Assembly (NCBI GenBank): GCA_963803115.1
Contig: CAWDLN010000006.1
Span: forward strand, 1-64,000
Source of the DNA: DATBGZ01 sp963803115
GTDB lineage: Bacteria > Actinomycetota > Actinomycetes > Mycobacteriales > Micromonosporaceae
DNA length: 64,000 nt
Direction: 5' to 3'
A program made the position numbers and the translations under genes. The notes under the pieces were generated by a model. It saw only the letters and a list, made by a program, of their open reading frames with translations. It was not told where the DNA came from and did not search any database. Of the stretch, positions 29,024 through 37,727 are shown piece after piece (positions within the stretch are counted from its first letter, which is position 1; the number at the start of each line of letters is the position of its first letter).

Positions 29024-29029
29024 TAACAT

Positions 29030-29797
29030 TCAGACGGTGCGCTGGTAGCCGCGGAACGTCAGGGTGGACAGCGCCACCAAGGCACCGGCGAGGGCCACGA
29101 GCCAGGCGCCGTGCACGAGCAACGTGCCCCAGTCGATGCTGCTGCCCAGTGCACCGCGGGCACTGTCGAGTGCCCAGTTGACCGGGTTGGCGGCGGCGAC
29201 CGTCTGCATCCAGCCGGGCATCAGGTCCTTGGCCATGAACGCCGTGGAGAGAAACGTCAGCGGCAACAACAGGAAGATGCTCATGCCGATGATGCTCTCC
29301 CGCTGCCGTACGGTCATCCCGAGCACGTTCGAGAATGCGCTGAACACAGTGCCGAGCAGTATCGACGCCAGCACGAGTACGACCGGGCCGAGAGCACTGC
29401 CGGGATAGTGCGCACCGGCGGCCCAGCCGATGAGCACGATGAGAAGGGACTGGAAACCGACCGTGATGGCCTGCACGATCACGTTGGCGTTGAGAACGGC
29501 GGCCCGCCGCATGGGCGTGATGAGGAACCGGTTCAGGGTTCCCCGCTCGATCTCGTCGATCGTGCCCATTCCGGCCCACATGCTCGAGGAGACCGCGTTC
29601 ATCACGACCACACCGGGCACGAGATAGTCCAGATAGGACGACGATCCGAAGCCGGGGAGCTCGACCACCCGACGGAACAGGTTGCCGAACAGGAACAGCC
29701 ACACCATCGGCTGGACCAACGTGATCACGATCACGGCCGGCTGGCGCAGCAGCGCCTTGAGCTGACGGTTGGTCATCCACCAGGTATCGGCGATCAT
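29030..29797 (-). CDS. ABC-2 type exporter permease (DrrB-like)
   Basis: 255 residues, six membrane helices, ABC-2 layout: cytoplasmic RQLKALLRQPAVIVITLVQP start, LVPGVVVMNAVSSSMWAGMG, EIERGTLNRFLITPMRRAAV loop and LLLPLTFLSTAFMAKDLMPG with the usual 'P..W' after it (NPVNWALD). Exports a hydrophobic compound together with the ATPase at 29.8-30.8 kb, which it overlaps by 4 bases. Drug or natural-product efflux is the usual role. Confidence 0.9.
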   Translation of the reverse strand: MIADTWWMTNRQLKALLRQPAVIVITLVQPMVWLFLFGNLFRRVVELPGFGSSSYLDYLVPGVVVMNAVSSSMWAGMGTIDEIERGTLNRFLITPMRRAAVLNANVIVQAITVGFQSLLIVLIGWAAGAHYPGSALGPVVLVLASILLGTVFSAFSNVLGMTVRQRESIIGMSIFLLLPLTFLSTAFMAKDLMPGWMQTVAAANPVNWALDSARGALGSSIDWGTLLVHGAWLVALAGALVALSTLTFRGYQRTV

Positions 29798-30756
29798 TGG
29801 GCACCTCCAACAAGGGACAGGTCGAATCGGCGGCCGACGTGGCGTAGATACACGTCGTCCAGGGACGGGCGGGCCACGGTCACGGTGGCGACGGGTGAGC
29901 CGATCCGATCGAGGGCCGCGAGCACTCCGGGCACGGCGGCCGCGCCGTCATCGGTCCGGGCAGACAACCGCCGACCGTCCACGGTGACCTCGCGTACACC
30001 CGGCAGGGCGGCGATCGCCTCGCGGGCAGCCGACGGGTCCGCGGAATTTCGCAGCTCCACGTGGACCGCGTCGCCCTGCAGCTCACCCTTGAGCGCGTCC
30101 GGCGTGCCGCCGATGACGACTCGGCCTTTGTCCACAATGGCCAGGCGGTCGGCCAGCCGATCCGCCTCTTCGAGGTAGTGCGTGGTCAGAAGGATGGTCG
30201 TGTGCTCCTGAGTGGACAGTCGGGCGATCTCCTCCCAGAGCGCAGACCGTGCCTCAGGGTCGAGTCCGGTCGTGGGCTCGTCGAGGAACAGCACGGTGGG
30301 TCGGTGCACCAGACCGAGCGCAAGGTCGAGGCGCCGCTGCATGCCGCCGGAGTACGTCTTCACTGCCCGTCGGGCGGCCTCGGCGAGCCCAAACCGGTCG
30401 AGCAGCTCGGCGACGCGTCGCTTGAGAGCCGGACCGCCGAGGCCGTACAGGTGGCCCTGCAGCATGAGGTTGTCGCGTCCGGTCGCCAGCGGGTCGCTGC
30501 CCGAACGCTGGGAGACAACCCCGATCGCCCCGCGCACGCGCTCTGGGTGCCGAAGCACGTCGTGTCCAGCCACGGTGGCCATGCCCGAGTCGGGTCGAGT
30601 CAGCGTGGTGAGCACCTTGATGGTGGTGGACTTGCCGGCGCCGTTCGGGCCGAGCAGTCCAAAGATCTCACCGGGCTCGATGGCGAGAGTCAGGCCGTCG
30701 AGGGCTCTGACATCCGGTGGGTATTTCTTGACGAGGTCGTGCGCCTCGACATGCAT
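29794..30756 (-). CDS. ABC exporter ATPase (DrrA-like)
   Basis: 320 residues: Walker A GPNGAGKST, Q-loop in VVSQRSGSDPL, signature YSGGMQRRLDLALGL, Walker B VLFLDEPTTGLD, switch His in LLTTHYLEEADRLADRL, and a C-terminal DrrA extension of about 80 residues. Translationally coupled to the permease downstream. Lies 160 bases after a PadR regulator in the same direction, the common arrangement of self-repressed efflux operons. Confidence 0.92.
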   Translation of the reverse strand: MHVEAHDLVKKYPPDVRALDGLTLAIEPGEIFGLLGPNGAGKSTTIKVLTTLTRPDSGMATVAGHDVLRHPERVRGAIGVVSQRSGSDPLATGRDNLMLQGHLYGLGGPALKRRVAELLDRFGLAEAARRAVKTYSGGMQRRLDLALGLVHRPTVLFLDEPTTGLDPEARSALWEEIARLSTQEHTTILLTTHYLEEADRLADRLAIVDKGRVVIGGTPDALKGELQGDAVHVELRNSADPSAAREAIAALPGVREVTVDGRRLSARTDDGAAAVPGVLAALDRIGSPVATVTVARPSLDDVYLRHVGRRFDLSLVGGAQ

Positions 30757-30916
30757 GACGAATCTCCTCTGGTACGGATGGTTGCCGCACCCGAGGAATC
30801 CGGAACCTGGCTAAACTTTGCGTGCCACCTCATGCACAGGGTTCCGTTTCCGACGGGCTCGGCGTGGGGTTCCAGACCCCGGCCGCGGTGTTGCCGCACC
30901 GCGCCGGGGTCGCTTG

Positions 30917-31573
30917 CTATTCGTTGCTCGGCGGGCCTCCTTCGAAGAGCATGGCGAGGTATTGCGGATCCATCTCGCCGGTCTCGTGGTACGTGCGCCA
31001 CTGCGCGAGCCCGGGCATGGTGTCGTCGGCGAGCTCGGCCAGCAGCGACCGTACCCAGGCCGCCTCGGCTTCGAGCATCGCCACGGCGTACTCGTCTTCG
31101 ATCAGGAAGACGCGCGGCACGTGTGGGGTAGCGCTGGCGATCAGCGATTGCTGGGTCTGGATCGCCGATTCGAGGGCGGTCACGCGGGCCTGCAATAGGC
31201 TCTCGACCTCGGCGGGCGGGAGCACACCCAGGACCGAGAGTGCTGCAACGAACGGTGGAAACTCGGCCTGGGGCACGGCCACCAGCTCGCGCACCCAGTC
31301 CTGCAGCTCGTCGCGGCCGTCGGGTGTGATGGCGTAGACGGTCCGTTCCGGGCGGCGCCCGTCGCGATCACTGCCAGTCGCCTCGATGTAGCCGTGCTTC
31401 TCGAGGTTCTGCACCACCGTGTAGAAAGACCCCCACTTGACGTTCATGTCGCGTTCCTTGCCGGTGCGGCGCAGAAGCGTGGCGATCTCGTAGGGGTGCA
31501 TGGGACGGCCGGTCGCGAGCATCGACAAGATCGCAAGCGCCAGCAGGTTGTTGACCTTCCTCCGCTTCGCCAC
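30917..31573 (-). CDS. PadR-family transcriptional regulator
   Basis: 218 residues from GTG 31573 (VAKRRKVNNLLALAILSMLA), preferred over longer open sequence because homology begins there and a GGTGAGGAT site precedes it. The N-terminal winged helix has the PadR hallmarks PMHPYEIATLLRR, the strand-turn KWGSFYTVVQNLEKHGYI and RTVYAITPDGRDEL; the long C-terminal helical region (about 90-218) is the Vir/PadR dimerisation part. Probably represses itself and the DrrAB exporter until an exported ligand binds. Confidence 0.9.
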   Translation of the reverse strand: MAKRRKVNNLLALAILSMLATGRPMHPYEIATLLRRTGKERDMNVKWGSFYTVVQNLEKHGYIEATGSDRDGRRPERTVYAITPDGRDELQDWVRELVAVPQAEFPPFVAALSVLGVLPPAEVESLLQARVTALESAIQTQQSLIASATPHVPRVFLIEDEYAVAMLEAEAAWVRSLLAELADDTMPGLAQWRTYHETGEMDPQYLAMLFEGGPPSNE

Positions 31574-31658
31574 GATCCTCACCTCGTCTCCGTGTACTCG
31601 CAGCCGAGTATACGCAGGCGAGCGAGGCCGAGGCAAGCCAGTCGGGCACAATCGCGGA

Positions 31659-31937
31659 GTGGAAATCCTGATCACGGTGGTGGGCTGGACCGGCGCGGCA
31701 TTGCTCCTGCTGGCGTACGGCCTCACGTCATCCGGACGGCTGCCGCCCGAGGGTGCGCGCTTCCAGTTCTTGAACCTGACCGGGGCGCTGGCCCTGACGG
31801 CGAACTCGGCCTACTACGGCGCATGGCCATCGGCGGCATTGAACATTGTGTGGATCGTGATCGGTCTGGCGGCACTGGTCCGCGGGGCGCGGCGGCGAAC
31901 CGGCGGCGGTCCGAGCGAGTCAGTCGCGCAGCAATGA
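31659..31937 (+). CDS. Small three-helix membrane protein (CBU_0592-like)
   Basis: 92 residues from GTG 31659 (VEILITVVGWTGAALLLLAY). Three hydrophobic segments, with LNLTGALALTANSAYYGAWP between helices 2 and 3, as in small CBU_0592-type membrane proteins. It ends overlapping the stop of the convergent dehydrogenase by 18 bases. Function unknown. Confidence 0.6.
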   Translation: MEILITVVGWTGAALLLLAYGLTSSGRLPPEGARFQFLNLTGALALTANSAYYGAWPSAALNIVWIVIGLAALVRGARRRTGGGPSESVAQQ

Positions 31938-32789
31938 GGCGAGCGCGCTCAGGTCGCGCGCGCCGTACCCCTTGGCCAATGCCTCCTCGACCACCCGACG
32001 GTTGGTGCCGACCTGATCCATCCGGGCGCCCACCTCGGCCGCCAGGTCCTCGATGAGGGCCAGGTCCTTCGCGACGAGGTCGAGCATGAACGCGACCGGC
32101 GTGCCGTCGGGATCCACATAGGAGTCTCGCTTGTAGTGCACGAACGGAGCGGCGACGGCACTGGCCGCGAACACCTCATACGCCTTCTCCCGGTCGACAC
32201 CGGCGCGCTCGGCCAGCACGAGCGCCTCGGCCAGTGCCTGGTTGAGACCGTGCACGACGGCGTTGACGGCGAGCTTCATGGTCGCGCCGGTGCCGAGCGG
32301 GCCGAGCTGGAACACCCTGGTACCCAAGGCATCCAGGACCGGTCGCGCCTTCTCGACCGCGTCGGCAGGTCCACCGATGAGGAAGGTCAGCTCACCGCGC
32401 TCGACGACCGGTACGCTCCCGCTGACCGGCGCGTCGAGGAGTACCGCCGCGCGCTGCGAGACGAGCGGAGCCAACGACCGCACGGTCGCCGGGGCGATGG
32501 TGCTGGTCTCCAGGACGACGGCGCCGGGGGCCACGCCGGCGGCCAGGCCGTCCGCTCCTGCATACACGTCGCGTACGGCCGCGTCGTCGGCGAGCGACAC
32601 GACCACAGTGGACGCACCAGCGACGGCCTCGCGCGGAGTCGCGGCGACAGCGGCACCGATCGCGGTGGCGAGTTCGGTGGCCCGAGCCGGAGTGCGGTTG
32701 TGTACCGTCACCTCGAATCCGTGGCCGGCCAGCCGTCGGGCCATGGCGCCGCCCATCCGCCCCGTCCCGAGGACGGCGACGCGGGTCAT
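31920..32789 (-). CDS. 3-hydroxyisobutyrate-dehydrogenase-type NAD(P) oxidoreductase
   Basis: 289 residues from ATG 32789 (MTRVAVLGTGRMGGAMARRL), which overlaps the SDR stop by 4 bases. Rossmann GTGRMG, the substrate-binding D-APVSGSVPVVERGELT motif (cofactor-side signature DAPVSG) and the catalytic Lys in GTGATMKLAVNAVVHGLNQA. Reduces or oxidises a beta-hydroxy acid; size is normal. Last gene of the seven-gene operon, so it likely handles a late hydroxy-acid or semialdehyde intermediate. Confidence 0.9.
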   Translation of the reverse strand: MTRVAVLGTGRMGGAMARRLAGHGFEVTVHNRTPARATELATAIGAAVAATPREAVAGASTVVVSLADDAAVRDVYAGADGLAAGVAPGAVVLETSTIAPATVRSLAPLVSQRAAVLLDAPVSGSVPVVERGELTFLIGGPADAVEKARPVLDALGTRVFQLGPLGTGATMKLAVNAVVHGLNQALAEALVLAERAGVDREKAYEVFAASAVAAPFVHYKRDSYVDPDGTPVAFMLDLVAKDLALIEDLAAEVGARMDQVGTNRRVVEEALAKGYGARDLSALASLLRD

Positions 32790-33478
32790 AGCAGCAGCCA
32801 TCCGCCGTCGAGGGCGAGGTTCACGCCGTTGACGCTGCGGTTCTCCAGGAGGAACCGGGCCGCGTGAGTGATATCCGCCATCGTGGCGAGCCGACCAGTC
32901 GGAGTCCGCGAGATGAACCCGTCGAGCACCGACTGCGGCTTGACTCTCCAATAGGGACTGTCGCCAACGATGCCCGGGTGCAGGGCGTTGACCCGGCGTG
33001 GCGCGAGCTCCACCACGAGCGCGTGCACCATGCCGACGACGCCGCCGTTGACGGTGGACACAGTGACCGAGCCCTTGTACGGCCGGTGCAGAGCTTGGCC
33101 ACCGAAGATCAGTACAGAACTGTCGGGTCCCATCCGGTCCAACAAGGAGTGCACGACCGCGGTATAGCCAACAAGTTTGAGCGTCACCAGACTCATCGCG
33201 GCGGCCAGGTCGTAGTCGGCCACGGTGTTCTCGTCCCGGGCGATTGAGGCGAGCACGAGGTGGTCGACGTCGCCGACGTCGCCGAGCGCCGCTTTGATGG
33301 ATTCCGGCAGCGTTAGGTCGAATCCAATGCCTCGTGCCTTGCCACCGATCTCCGCGGCGACCGCGGCCGCGGTGACCTCGTCGCGTCCGGTCACCACCAC
33401 CTCGCGACCATCGCGCGCATACGAGGCCGCGATCTCTCGTCCTAAGCCAGACGTGCCTCCGACGATAACGACGGTCAT
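32786..33478 (-). CDS. Short-chain dehydrogenase-like protein lacking the Y-x3-K motif
   Basis: 230 residues. The cofactor site is intact (VVIVGGTSGLGREIAASYAR, residues 3-22, then VTGRDE and an acidic D at FDLTLP) and the C-terminus has NALHPGIVGDSPYW and NGVNLALDGGWLLL, as in ordinary SDRs. Where the catalytic Ser and Tyr-x3-Lys should lie the sequence reads SSVLIFGGQALHRPYKGSVT followed by VSTVNGGVVGMVHAL, so Tyr and Lys are replaced by Val and Asn and the Ser by Gly. It may use other residues or act as a binding or structural protein. Overlaps both neighbours by 4 bases. Confidence 0.85.
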   Translation of the reverse strand: MTVVIVGGTSGLGREIAASYARDGREVVVTGRDEVTAAAVAAEIGGKARGIGFDLTLPESIKAALGDVGDVDHLVLASIARDENTVADYDLAAAMSLVTLKLVGYTAVVHSLLDRMGPDSSVLIFGGQALHRPYKGSVTVSTVNGGVVGMVHALVVELAPRRVNALHPGIVGDSPYWRVKPQSVLDGFISRTPTGRLATMADITHAARFLLENRSVNGVNLALDGGWLLL

Positions 33479-34401
33479 GTCCCCTCCTTCAGCCGCTCGC
33501 CGAGGTAGTTCCAGTCACGGGCGAACCGGTACGAGTGCCGACCCGGTGGCTGCGGCGCCTGCGTTTCCAACCAGCGCAGCGGGCCGCCACCGAGGTTGCG
33601 GAAAGAGTGGGGGCATCCGACCCCGGCGAAGGCGACGTCGCCTGGCCCCAGCTCGTAATTCTCCCCGTCGAACGTGGCCTGGGCCGTTCCCTCGACGAAC
33701 ATGTACGTCTCCTCGAACGGGTGGTCATGCGGGCCGGTCGCGCCGTCCGGGTCGTAGTAGACCATGAACATCGTGGCCAGGTCGGCGCCCAGGTCGGAGT
33801 CGACCATCATCTTCACCGTGATCCCGCCGTAGACGAGAAGCGCGGTCCGCATGCTCGCGGTAACCGCGAGGTGTTGCTGGCCCTGCCGGGCCGGGTCCAT
33901 GTGGGCGGGATCAATGTGACCGAGCGACCTCGTCCGCGGATCGCGGACGTCGACCTCGTCGGGATCGGTCTCGGGCAGAATCGGAACGACGAAGGCGTCC
34001 CCGGCGAAGCGGGAACGCGGCTGTGGGGCGAGCATCTGGGCCCACCTCGCGACATCGTCGCCCGGGTTGTGCCACGAGTGCGGCACCCCGACCGGAACCA
34101 GACCGTAGTCGCCGGATTGAAGCCGGCTCGACCAACCGGCGCCGCGCAGCACGGGATTGCCGTCGAGAACGAAGAAGCTCTCCTCGTACGACTGAACCTT
34201 CGCCGGAATGTGCCCACCCGGCTCGAGCGCCGAGATCGCGAACCCGGTGTGCATCGCGCCGGGCACCGTCTCATCCACAATGGACCATCGAGTGAAGCCC
34301 GTGCTCGCCCCGGCCCAGGGCTCGTCGGGCTTGACGTACTCAGCCTCGGCGGCGGGCCGCACCAGGTGGCGCGACCCGCCGGCCGACAGGCCTGCGGTCA
34401 T
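33475..34401 (-). CDS. Bicupin protein ((S)-ureidoglycine aminohydrolase-like fold)
   Basis: 308 residues from ATG 34401 (MTAGLSAGGSRHLVRPAAEA), whose ATGA overlaps the predicted true end of the amidohydrolase. Two cupin domains: the first with EPGGHIPAKVQSYEESFFVL, the second with GPHDHPFEETYMFVEG and GPGDVAFAGVGCPHSFRNLG. The second has the full H-x-H...E...H metal set; the first is missing the His pair. This layout resembles AllE/UGHase and related bicupins. Within a catabolic operon it may be an aminohydrolase, isomerase or dioxygenase; substrate unknown. Confidence 0.82.
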   Translation of the reverse strand: MTAGLSAGGSRHLVRPAAEAEYVKPDEPWAGASTGFTRWSIVDETVPGAMHTGFAISALEPGGHIPAKVQSYEESFFVLDGNPVLRGAGWSSRLQSGDYGLVPVGVPHSWHNPGDDVARWAQMLAPQPRSRFAGDAFVVPILPETDPDEVDVRDPRTRSLGHIDPAHMDPARQGQQHLAVTASMRTALLVYGGITVKMMVDSDLGADLATMFMVYYDPDGATGPHDHPFEETYMFVEGTAQATFDGENYELGPGDVAFAGVGCPHSFRNLGGGPLRWLETQAPQPPGRHSYRFARDWNYLGERLKEGT

Positions 34402-35758
34402 GCCGCGGCCGTTGCGGCGGCGCGGCGGGCCGCCTCCGCCACGAGGTAGTCCTGTGACTCCTGACAAGCCGCCGCGCCCGATCCACGTCCCCAAGGAGCC
34501 GGCCGCCGCGCTTGCGTACCACCCCGTTGACGATCACAGTGTCCACATTGGAAACGTCGGCGCAGAGTGTAATCGCGGCGACGGGGTCCATGACCGGGGC
34601 CATGTTGAGCGCTCGCGCGTCAAGCAGTATCACGTCGGCCTTCTTGCCCGGTGTCAGTGAGCCGGTGCGGTCCTCAAGTCCGGCGACATGCGCGCCGTTG
34701 ATGGTCGCCATGCGCAGCATCTGCTCGGCGGTCAGCAACCCCTCGGCCGGCTCGTTGCGCTCCCAGAACACGGCATTGACCCGGGCCCGCCCAGCCGCGA
34801 ATCCGGCCCGCATCTGGGTGAACATGTCGCCCGGCACGGTGGTGACGACATCGATCGAGTAGCTGGGGCGCAGGCCGTACTGGAGCGCCTTGACGACGGG
34901 CGGCCAACCGTGGCCCATCTGCGTCTCGACCTGGGCCGCGATCGAGATGGTCCCGCCGGTGTCGGCGACCAGTTGCCACTCCTCGTCGCTGAAGTAGCAG
35001 CAGTGGATGTAGGTCGTGTCCGGGCCCAGCAGTCCCATGTCGTGCAACTGCTTCACCATCGCGAACCGACCGGCCAGGCGCCCCATCGCGACATGCACCG
35101 TGATGGGAATCCCGAGTTCCCGAGCCAGGTTCCACTCGGACCGGACGACATCCTCCTTGCAGAAGCCCGGTCCCCGTGTGGCGAGAGCCATGGTCATCAG
35201 CCCGTCGTCGCCTCGGAAGTACGAATCCCGGATCCGCCTCACGTCCTCACCCGGGATCGCGATGGAGCTCTCGAACCAGTAGTCGGCCAGCGAGGTGTTG
35301 GCGCTGCCGTACGCGTACTGCGCCCGGATGCCGGTCTCTTGCAGCCCCCGGATCGCGGCGTCCGGATGCGCCGGGGTGTTGTTGATGTGCGACCAGTCGA
35401 CGAGCGTGGTGATCCCGGCGTTGAGGCACTCCAGCGACCCGGCGAGGTTGGAGGCGTAGACGTCGTCGGGCCGGTACAGGGGTGCGAACGTGTCGAGGAT
35501 CTCGACGAAGTAGTCATCCAATGTGGCATTCGGGGCGCTGCCGCGGATCGCGGTCTCCCATGTGTGTCGGTGGCTGTCGATGAATCCCGGCATGACGATG
35601 AAACCGTTGGCGTCGATCACCTCCGCATCGGCATCAATACCAGGCTCTACCGCGACAATGCGATCGTCTTCGATCAGCACGTCCCCGGCAGGGATGTTGC
35701 CCACCGCGGGATCCACGCTGACGACATGACCGCCGCGAATGAGGGTTCGTTGGCTCAT
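34340..35758 (-). CDS. Amidohydrolase, ATZ/TRZ-deaminase type, C-terminal frameshift
   Basis: Start ATG 35758 (MSQRTLIRGGHVVSVDPAVG) after GAGGAGGA. Metal-binding FIDSHRHTWE (His63, His65), further His in VHVAMGRLAG and YIHCCYFSDEEW, and the typical C-terminal GSLTPGKKADVILLD. Such enzymes deaminate or hydrolyse N-heterocycles and amidines in the cytosol. As read, the frame runs to 34340, overlapping the bicupin gene by 62 bases with Arg/Pro-rich nonsense. One frame over from about 34,460 the normal ending ESQDYLVAEAARRAA leads to a stop at 34398 that forms ATGA with the next start. The one-base shift is therefore probably a sequence error. Confidence 0.87.
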   Translation of the reverse strand: MSQRTLIRGGHVVSVDPAVGNIPAGDVLIEDDRIVAVEPGIDADAEVIDANGFIVMPGFIDSHRHTWETAIRGSAPNATLDDYFVEILDTFAPLYRPDDVYASNLAGSLECLNAGITTLVDWSHINNTPAHPDAAIRGLQETGIRAQYAYGSANTSLADYWFESSIAIPGEDVRRIRDSYFRGDDGLMTMALATRGPGFCKEDVVRSEWNLARELGIPITVHVAMGRLAGRFAMVKQLHDMGLLGPDTTYIHCCYFSDEEWQLVADTGGTISIAAQVETQMGHGWPPVVKALQYGLRPSYSIDVVTTVPGDMFTQMRAGFAAGRARVNAVFWERNEPAEGLLTAEQMLRMATINGAHVAGLEDRTGSLTPGKKADVILLDARALNMAPVMDPVAAITLCADVSNVDTVIVNGVVRKRGGRLLGDVDRARRLVRSHRTTSWRRRPAAPPQRPRHDRRPVGRRVAPPGAARRRG

Positions 35759-35787
35759 GACCGTCTCCTCCTCGGGACGTTGAGTGT

Positions 35788-36759
35788 TCAGTAGGCCGCG
35801 AGACGTTGGACGGCCTCGACAACCTTCGGCACGGTGGGCATGACTTCGTCCTCGAGGGCGTCGGCGAAGGGCAGCGGCGTGCAGGCCGCGGCGATGCGCC
35901 GGATGGGAGCGTCGAGCGTCTCGAAGCCCTCGTCGGCGACGATCGAGGCGACGGTGCCGCCCCAACCGCCCTGGTACGGGTTCTCCTCCACGATCACAAG
36001 CCGGGACGTCCGGGCAACCGACTCGAGAACGGTGTGCATGTCGAGCGGGATCAGGCAGCGCAGATCGACGACCTCGGCAGAGAGCTGTTGCTGGGCAAGC
36101 TGTTCCGCCGCGGCGAGGGCGATCGGGACGGTGTAGGCGAGCGCCACGAGGGTGACGTCGGTCCCATCCCTAGCAATGACGGCTTCGCCGAGGGGCACGA
36201 CGTGATCCGGTGGTGCGGCGGGACCCTTGCTCGCGAACAGTCCCTTGTGCTCGAAGAAGACCACCGGGTCATCACTGCGAATCGCCGAGGCCATCAGACC
36301 AACGACGTCGGCCGGGGTCGACGGCGCCGCGATCTTCAAGCCGGGCACGGCGAACGCCCAGTTCTCCACTGCCTGCGAGTGTTGCGCGCCGAAACCGAGG
36401 CCGCCGCCGTTCGCGGTCCGCACGACGAGCGGCACGGTGACCTGACCGCCGGTCATGTAGCGCACCTTCGGGATCTCGTTGGCGAGGTAGTCCCAGCAGC
36501 ACGCGAGAAAGTCCGAGAACATGATTTCGGCGACCGGTCGTAGGCCCGTCATGGCCGCGCCCATGGCCGCGCCGACGATGGCCTGCTCCGATATGGGCGT
36601 GTCCCAGATCCGTTTCGGACCGAACTCCTTGAACAGGCCGACGGTGGTCTTGAAGACGCCCTCGGCCGCGCCGATGTCCTCGCCCAGGCAGACGACGCTC
36701 GGGTCGCGGCGCATCTCCCGGGCGATGCCCTCGGCCACCGACTCCCGGTACGTGGTCAC
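35788..36759 (-). CDS. TPP-dependent 2-oxoacid dehydrogenase E1, beta subunit
   Basis: 323 residues from GTG 36759, which forms GTGA with the alpha stop (a GTG at 36768 is also possible). Typical E1-beta sequence: VVCLGEDIGAAEGVFKTTVG, DTPISEQAIVGAAMGAAMTG with the conserved Glu that activates TPP, and FGAQHSQAVENWAFAVPGLK. With the alpha subunit it decarboxylates a 2-oxo acid and transfers the acyl group to a lipoyl carrier. No E2 or E3 gene lies in the operon, so it must borrow lipoyl protein elsewhere or use another acceptor. Confidence 0.9.
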   Translation of the reverse strand: MTTYRESVAEGIAREMRRDPSVVCLGEDIGAAEGVFKTTVGLFKEFGPKRIWDTPISEQAIVGAAMGAAMTGLRPVAEIMFSDFLACCWDYLANEIPKVRYMTGGQVTVPLVVRTANGGGLGFGAQHSQAVENWAFAVPGLKIAAPSTPADVVGLMASAIRSDDPVVFFEHKGLFASKGPAAPPDHVVPLGEAVIARDGTDVTLVALAYTVPIALAAAEQLAQQQLSAEVVDLRCLIPLDMHTVLESVARTSRLVIVEENPYQGGWGGTVASIVADEGFETLDAPIRRIAAACTPLPFADALEDEVMPTVPKVVEAVQRLAAY

Positions 36760-37727
36760 GTCCTCCACTGGGCACCCCCATCCGCCCAGACGTCGGTGAA
36801 GGCCTCCGCGGGATCGGCCAGTGGTGCGGTTTTCGCTGCCTCGACCGCGTCGGCGACGACCTGAGCCGCCCGTTCGTCGGCAGCGTCCACATCGGACTCG
36901 TCGGTGTTCTGCTTCAGGAGCTGCGCCCGGGTGACCAGCAGAGGATCGCGGGCGAGCCACTCCTTGACCTCGGCGTCCGGCCGATAGGCGCCGGGATCCG
37001 TGCGGCTGTGTCCGAAGTGCCGGTACGTCATCGCCTCGATGATCGTGGGGCCTTCGCCGGCTCGGGCCCGCTCTACCGCTCTCGCAGTCGCGTCATAGAC
37101 AACGAGCACGTCGTTTCCGTCGATCACCTCCGCGGGCAGGCCGTTTGCCGCGGCGCGGTCGGCGGCCGGATGCTCCACCGCCGTGACGGCGCCGATCGGC
37201 GTGTACTCCATGTACAGGTTGTTCTCGCAGACAAAGACCACCGGCAGCTTCCACACCGACGACAGATTGAGTGCCTCGTGAAAGGCGCCGATGTTCGTCG
37301 CCCCGTCGCCAAAGAACGCGACCGCGACCTGGCCCGTGCCCCGCAGCATCGCCGACCACGCCGCGCCGGCCGCCATCGGAAGGTGCGAGCCGACGATGGC
37401 ATAGGAGCCGAGCATGTTCGTCGACGCGTGGGTGAGGTGCATCGAGCCGCCCTTGGCTTTGCAGAGGCCGGTGGCTCGCTGCATCAGCTCGGCCAGACAC
37501 GACTCCGGCGACGCTCCACGTGCGATCGCATGATGGTGCCCGCGATACGTGGCGAACACGTAGTCATCGGGCCGCAGGGCCGCGCTGGCGCCGACCGCCA
37601 CCGCCTCGTGGCCCGCGGCCAGGTGGGTCGTCCCCTTCACGAACCCGGCCAGGAAGAGGTCGTGGGCTGCCTTCTCGGTACGGCGGATGACCGCCATCTG
37701 CTCGTACAGCTCAAGGAGATCAGCCAT
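36756..37727 (-). CDS. TPP-dependent 2-oxoacid dehydrogenase E1, alpha subunit
   Basis: 323 residues. TPP/Mg motif from GDG (residues 140-142) to NN (169-170), GHEAVAVGASAALRPDDYVF and YRGHHHAIARGASPE early on, and the phosphorylation-loop-like YRHFGHSRTDPGAYRP late. Closest in layout to acetoin/branched-chain E1-alpha proteins. ATG 37727 overlaps the upstream M24 gene by 8 bases. Forms a heterotetramer with the beta subunit encoded next. Confidence 0.92.
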   Translation of the reverse strand: MADLLELYEQMAVIRRTEKAAHDLFLAGFVKGTTHLAAGHEAVAVGASAALRPDDYVFATYRGHHHAIARGASPESCLAELMQRATGLCKAKGGSMHLTHASTNMLGSYAIVGSHLPMAAGAAWSAMLRGTGQVAVAFFGDGATNIGAFHEALNLSSVWKLPVVFVCENNLYMEYTPIGAVTAVEHPAADRAAANGLPAEVIDGNDVLVVYDATARAVERARAGEGPTIIEAMTYRHFGHSRTDPGAYRPDAEVKEWLARDPLLVTRAQLLKQNTDESDVDAADERAAQVVADAVEAAKTAPLADPAEAFTDVWADGGAQWRT

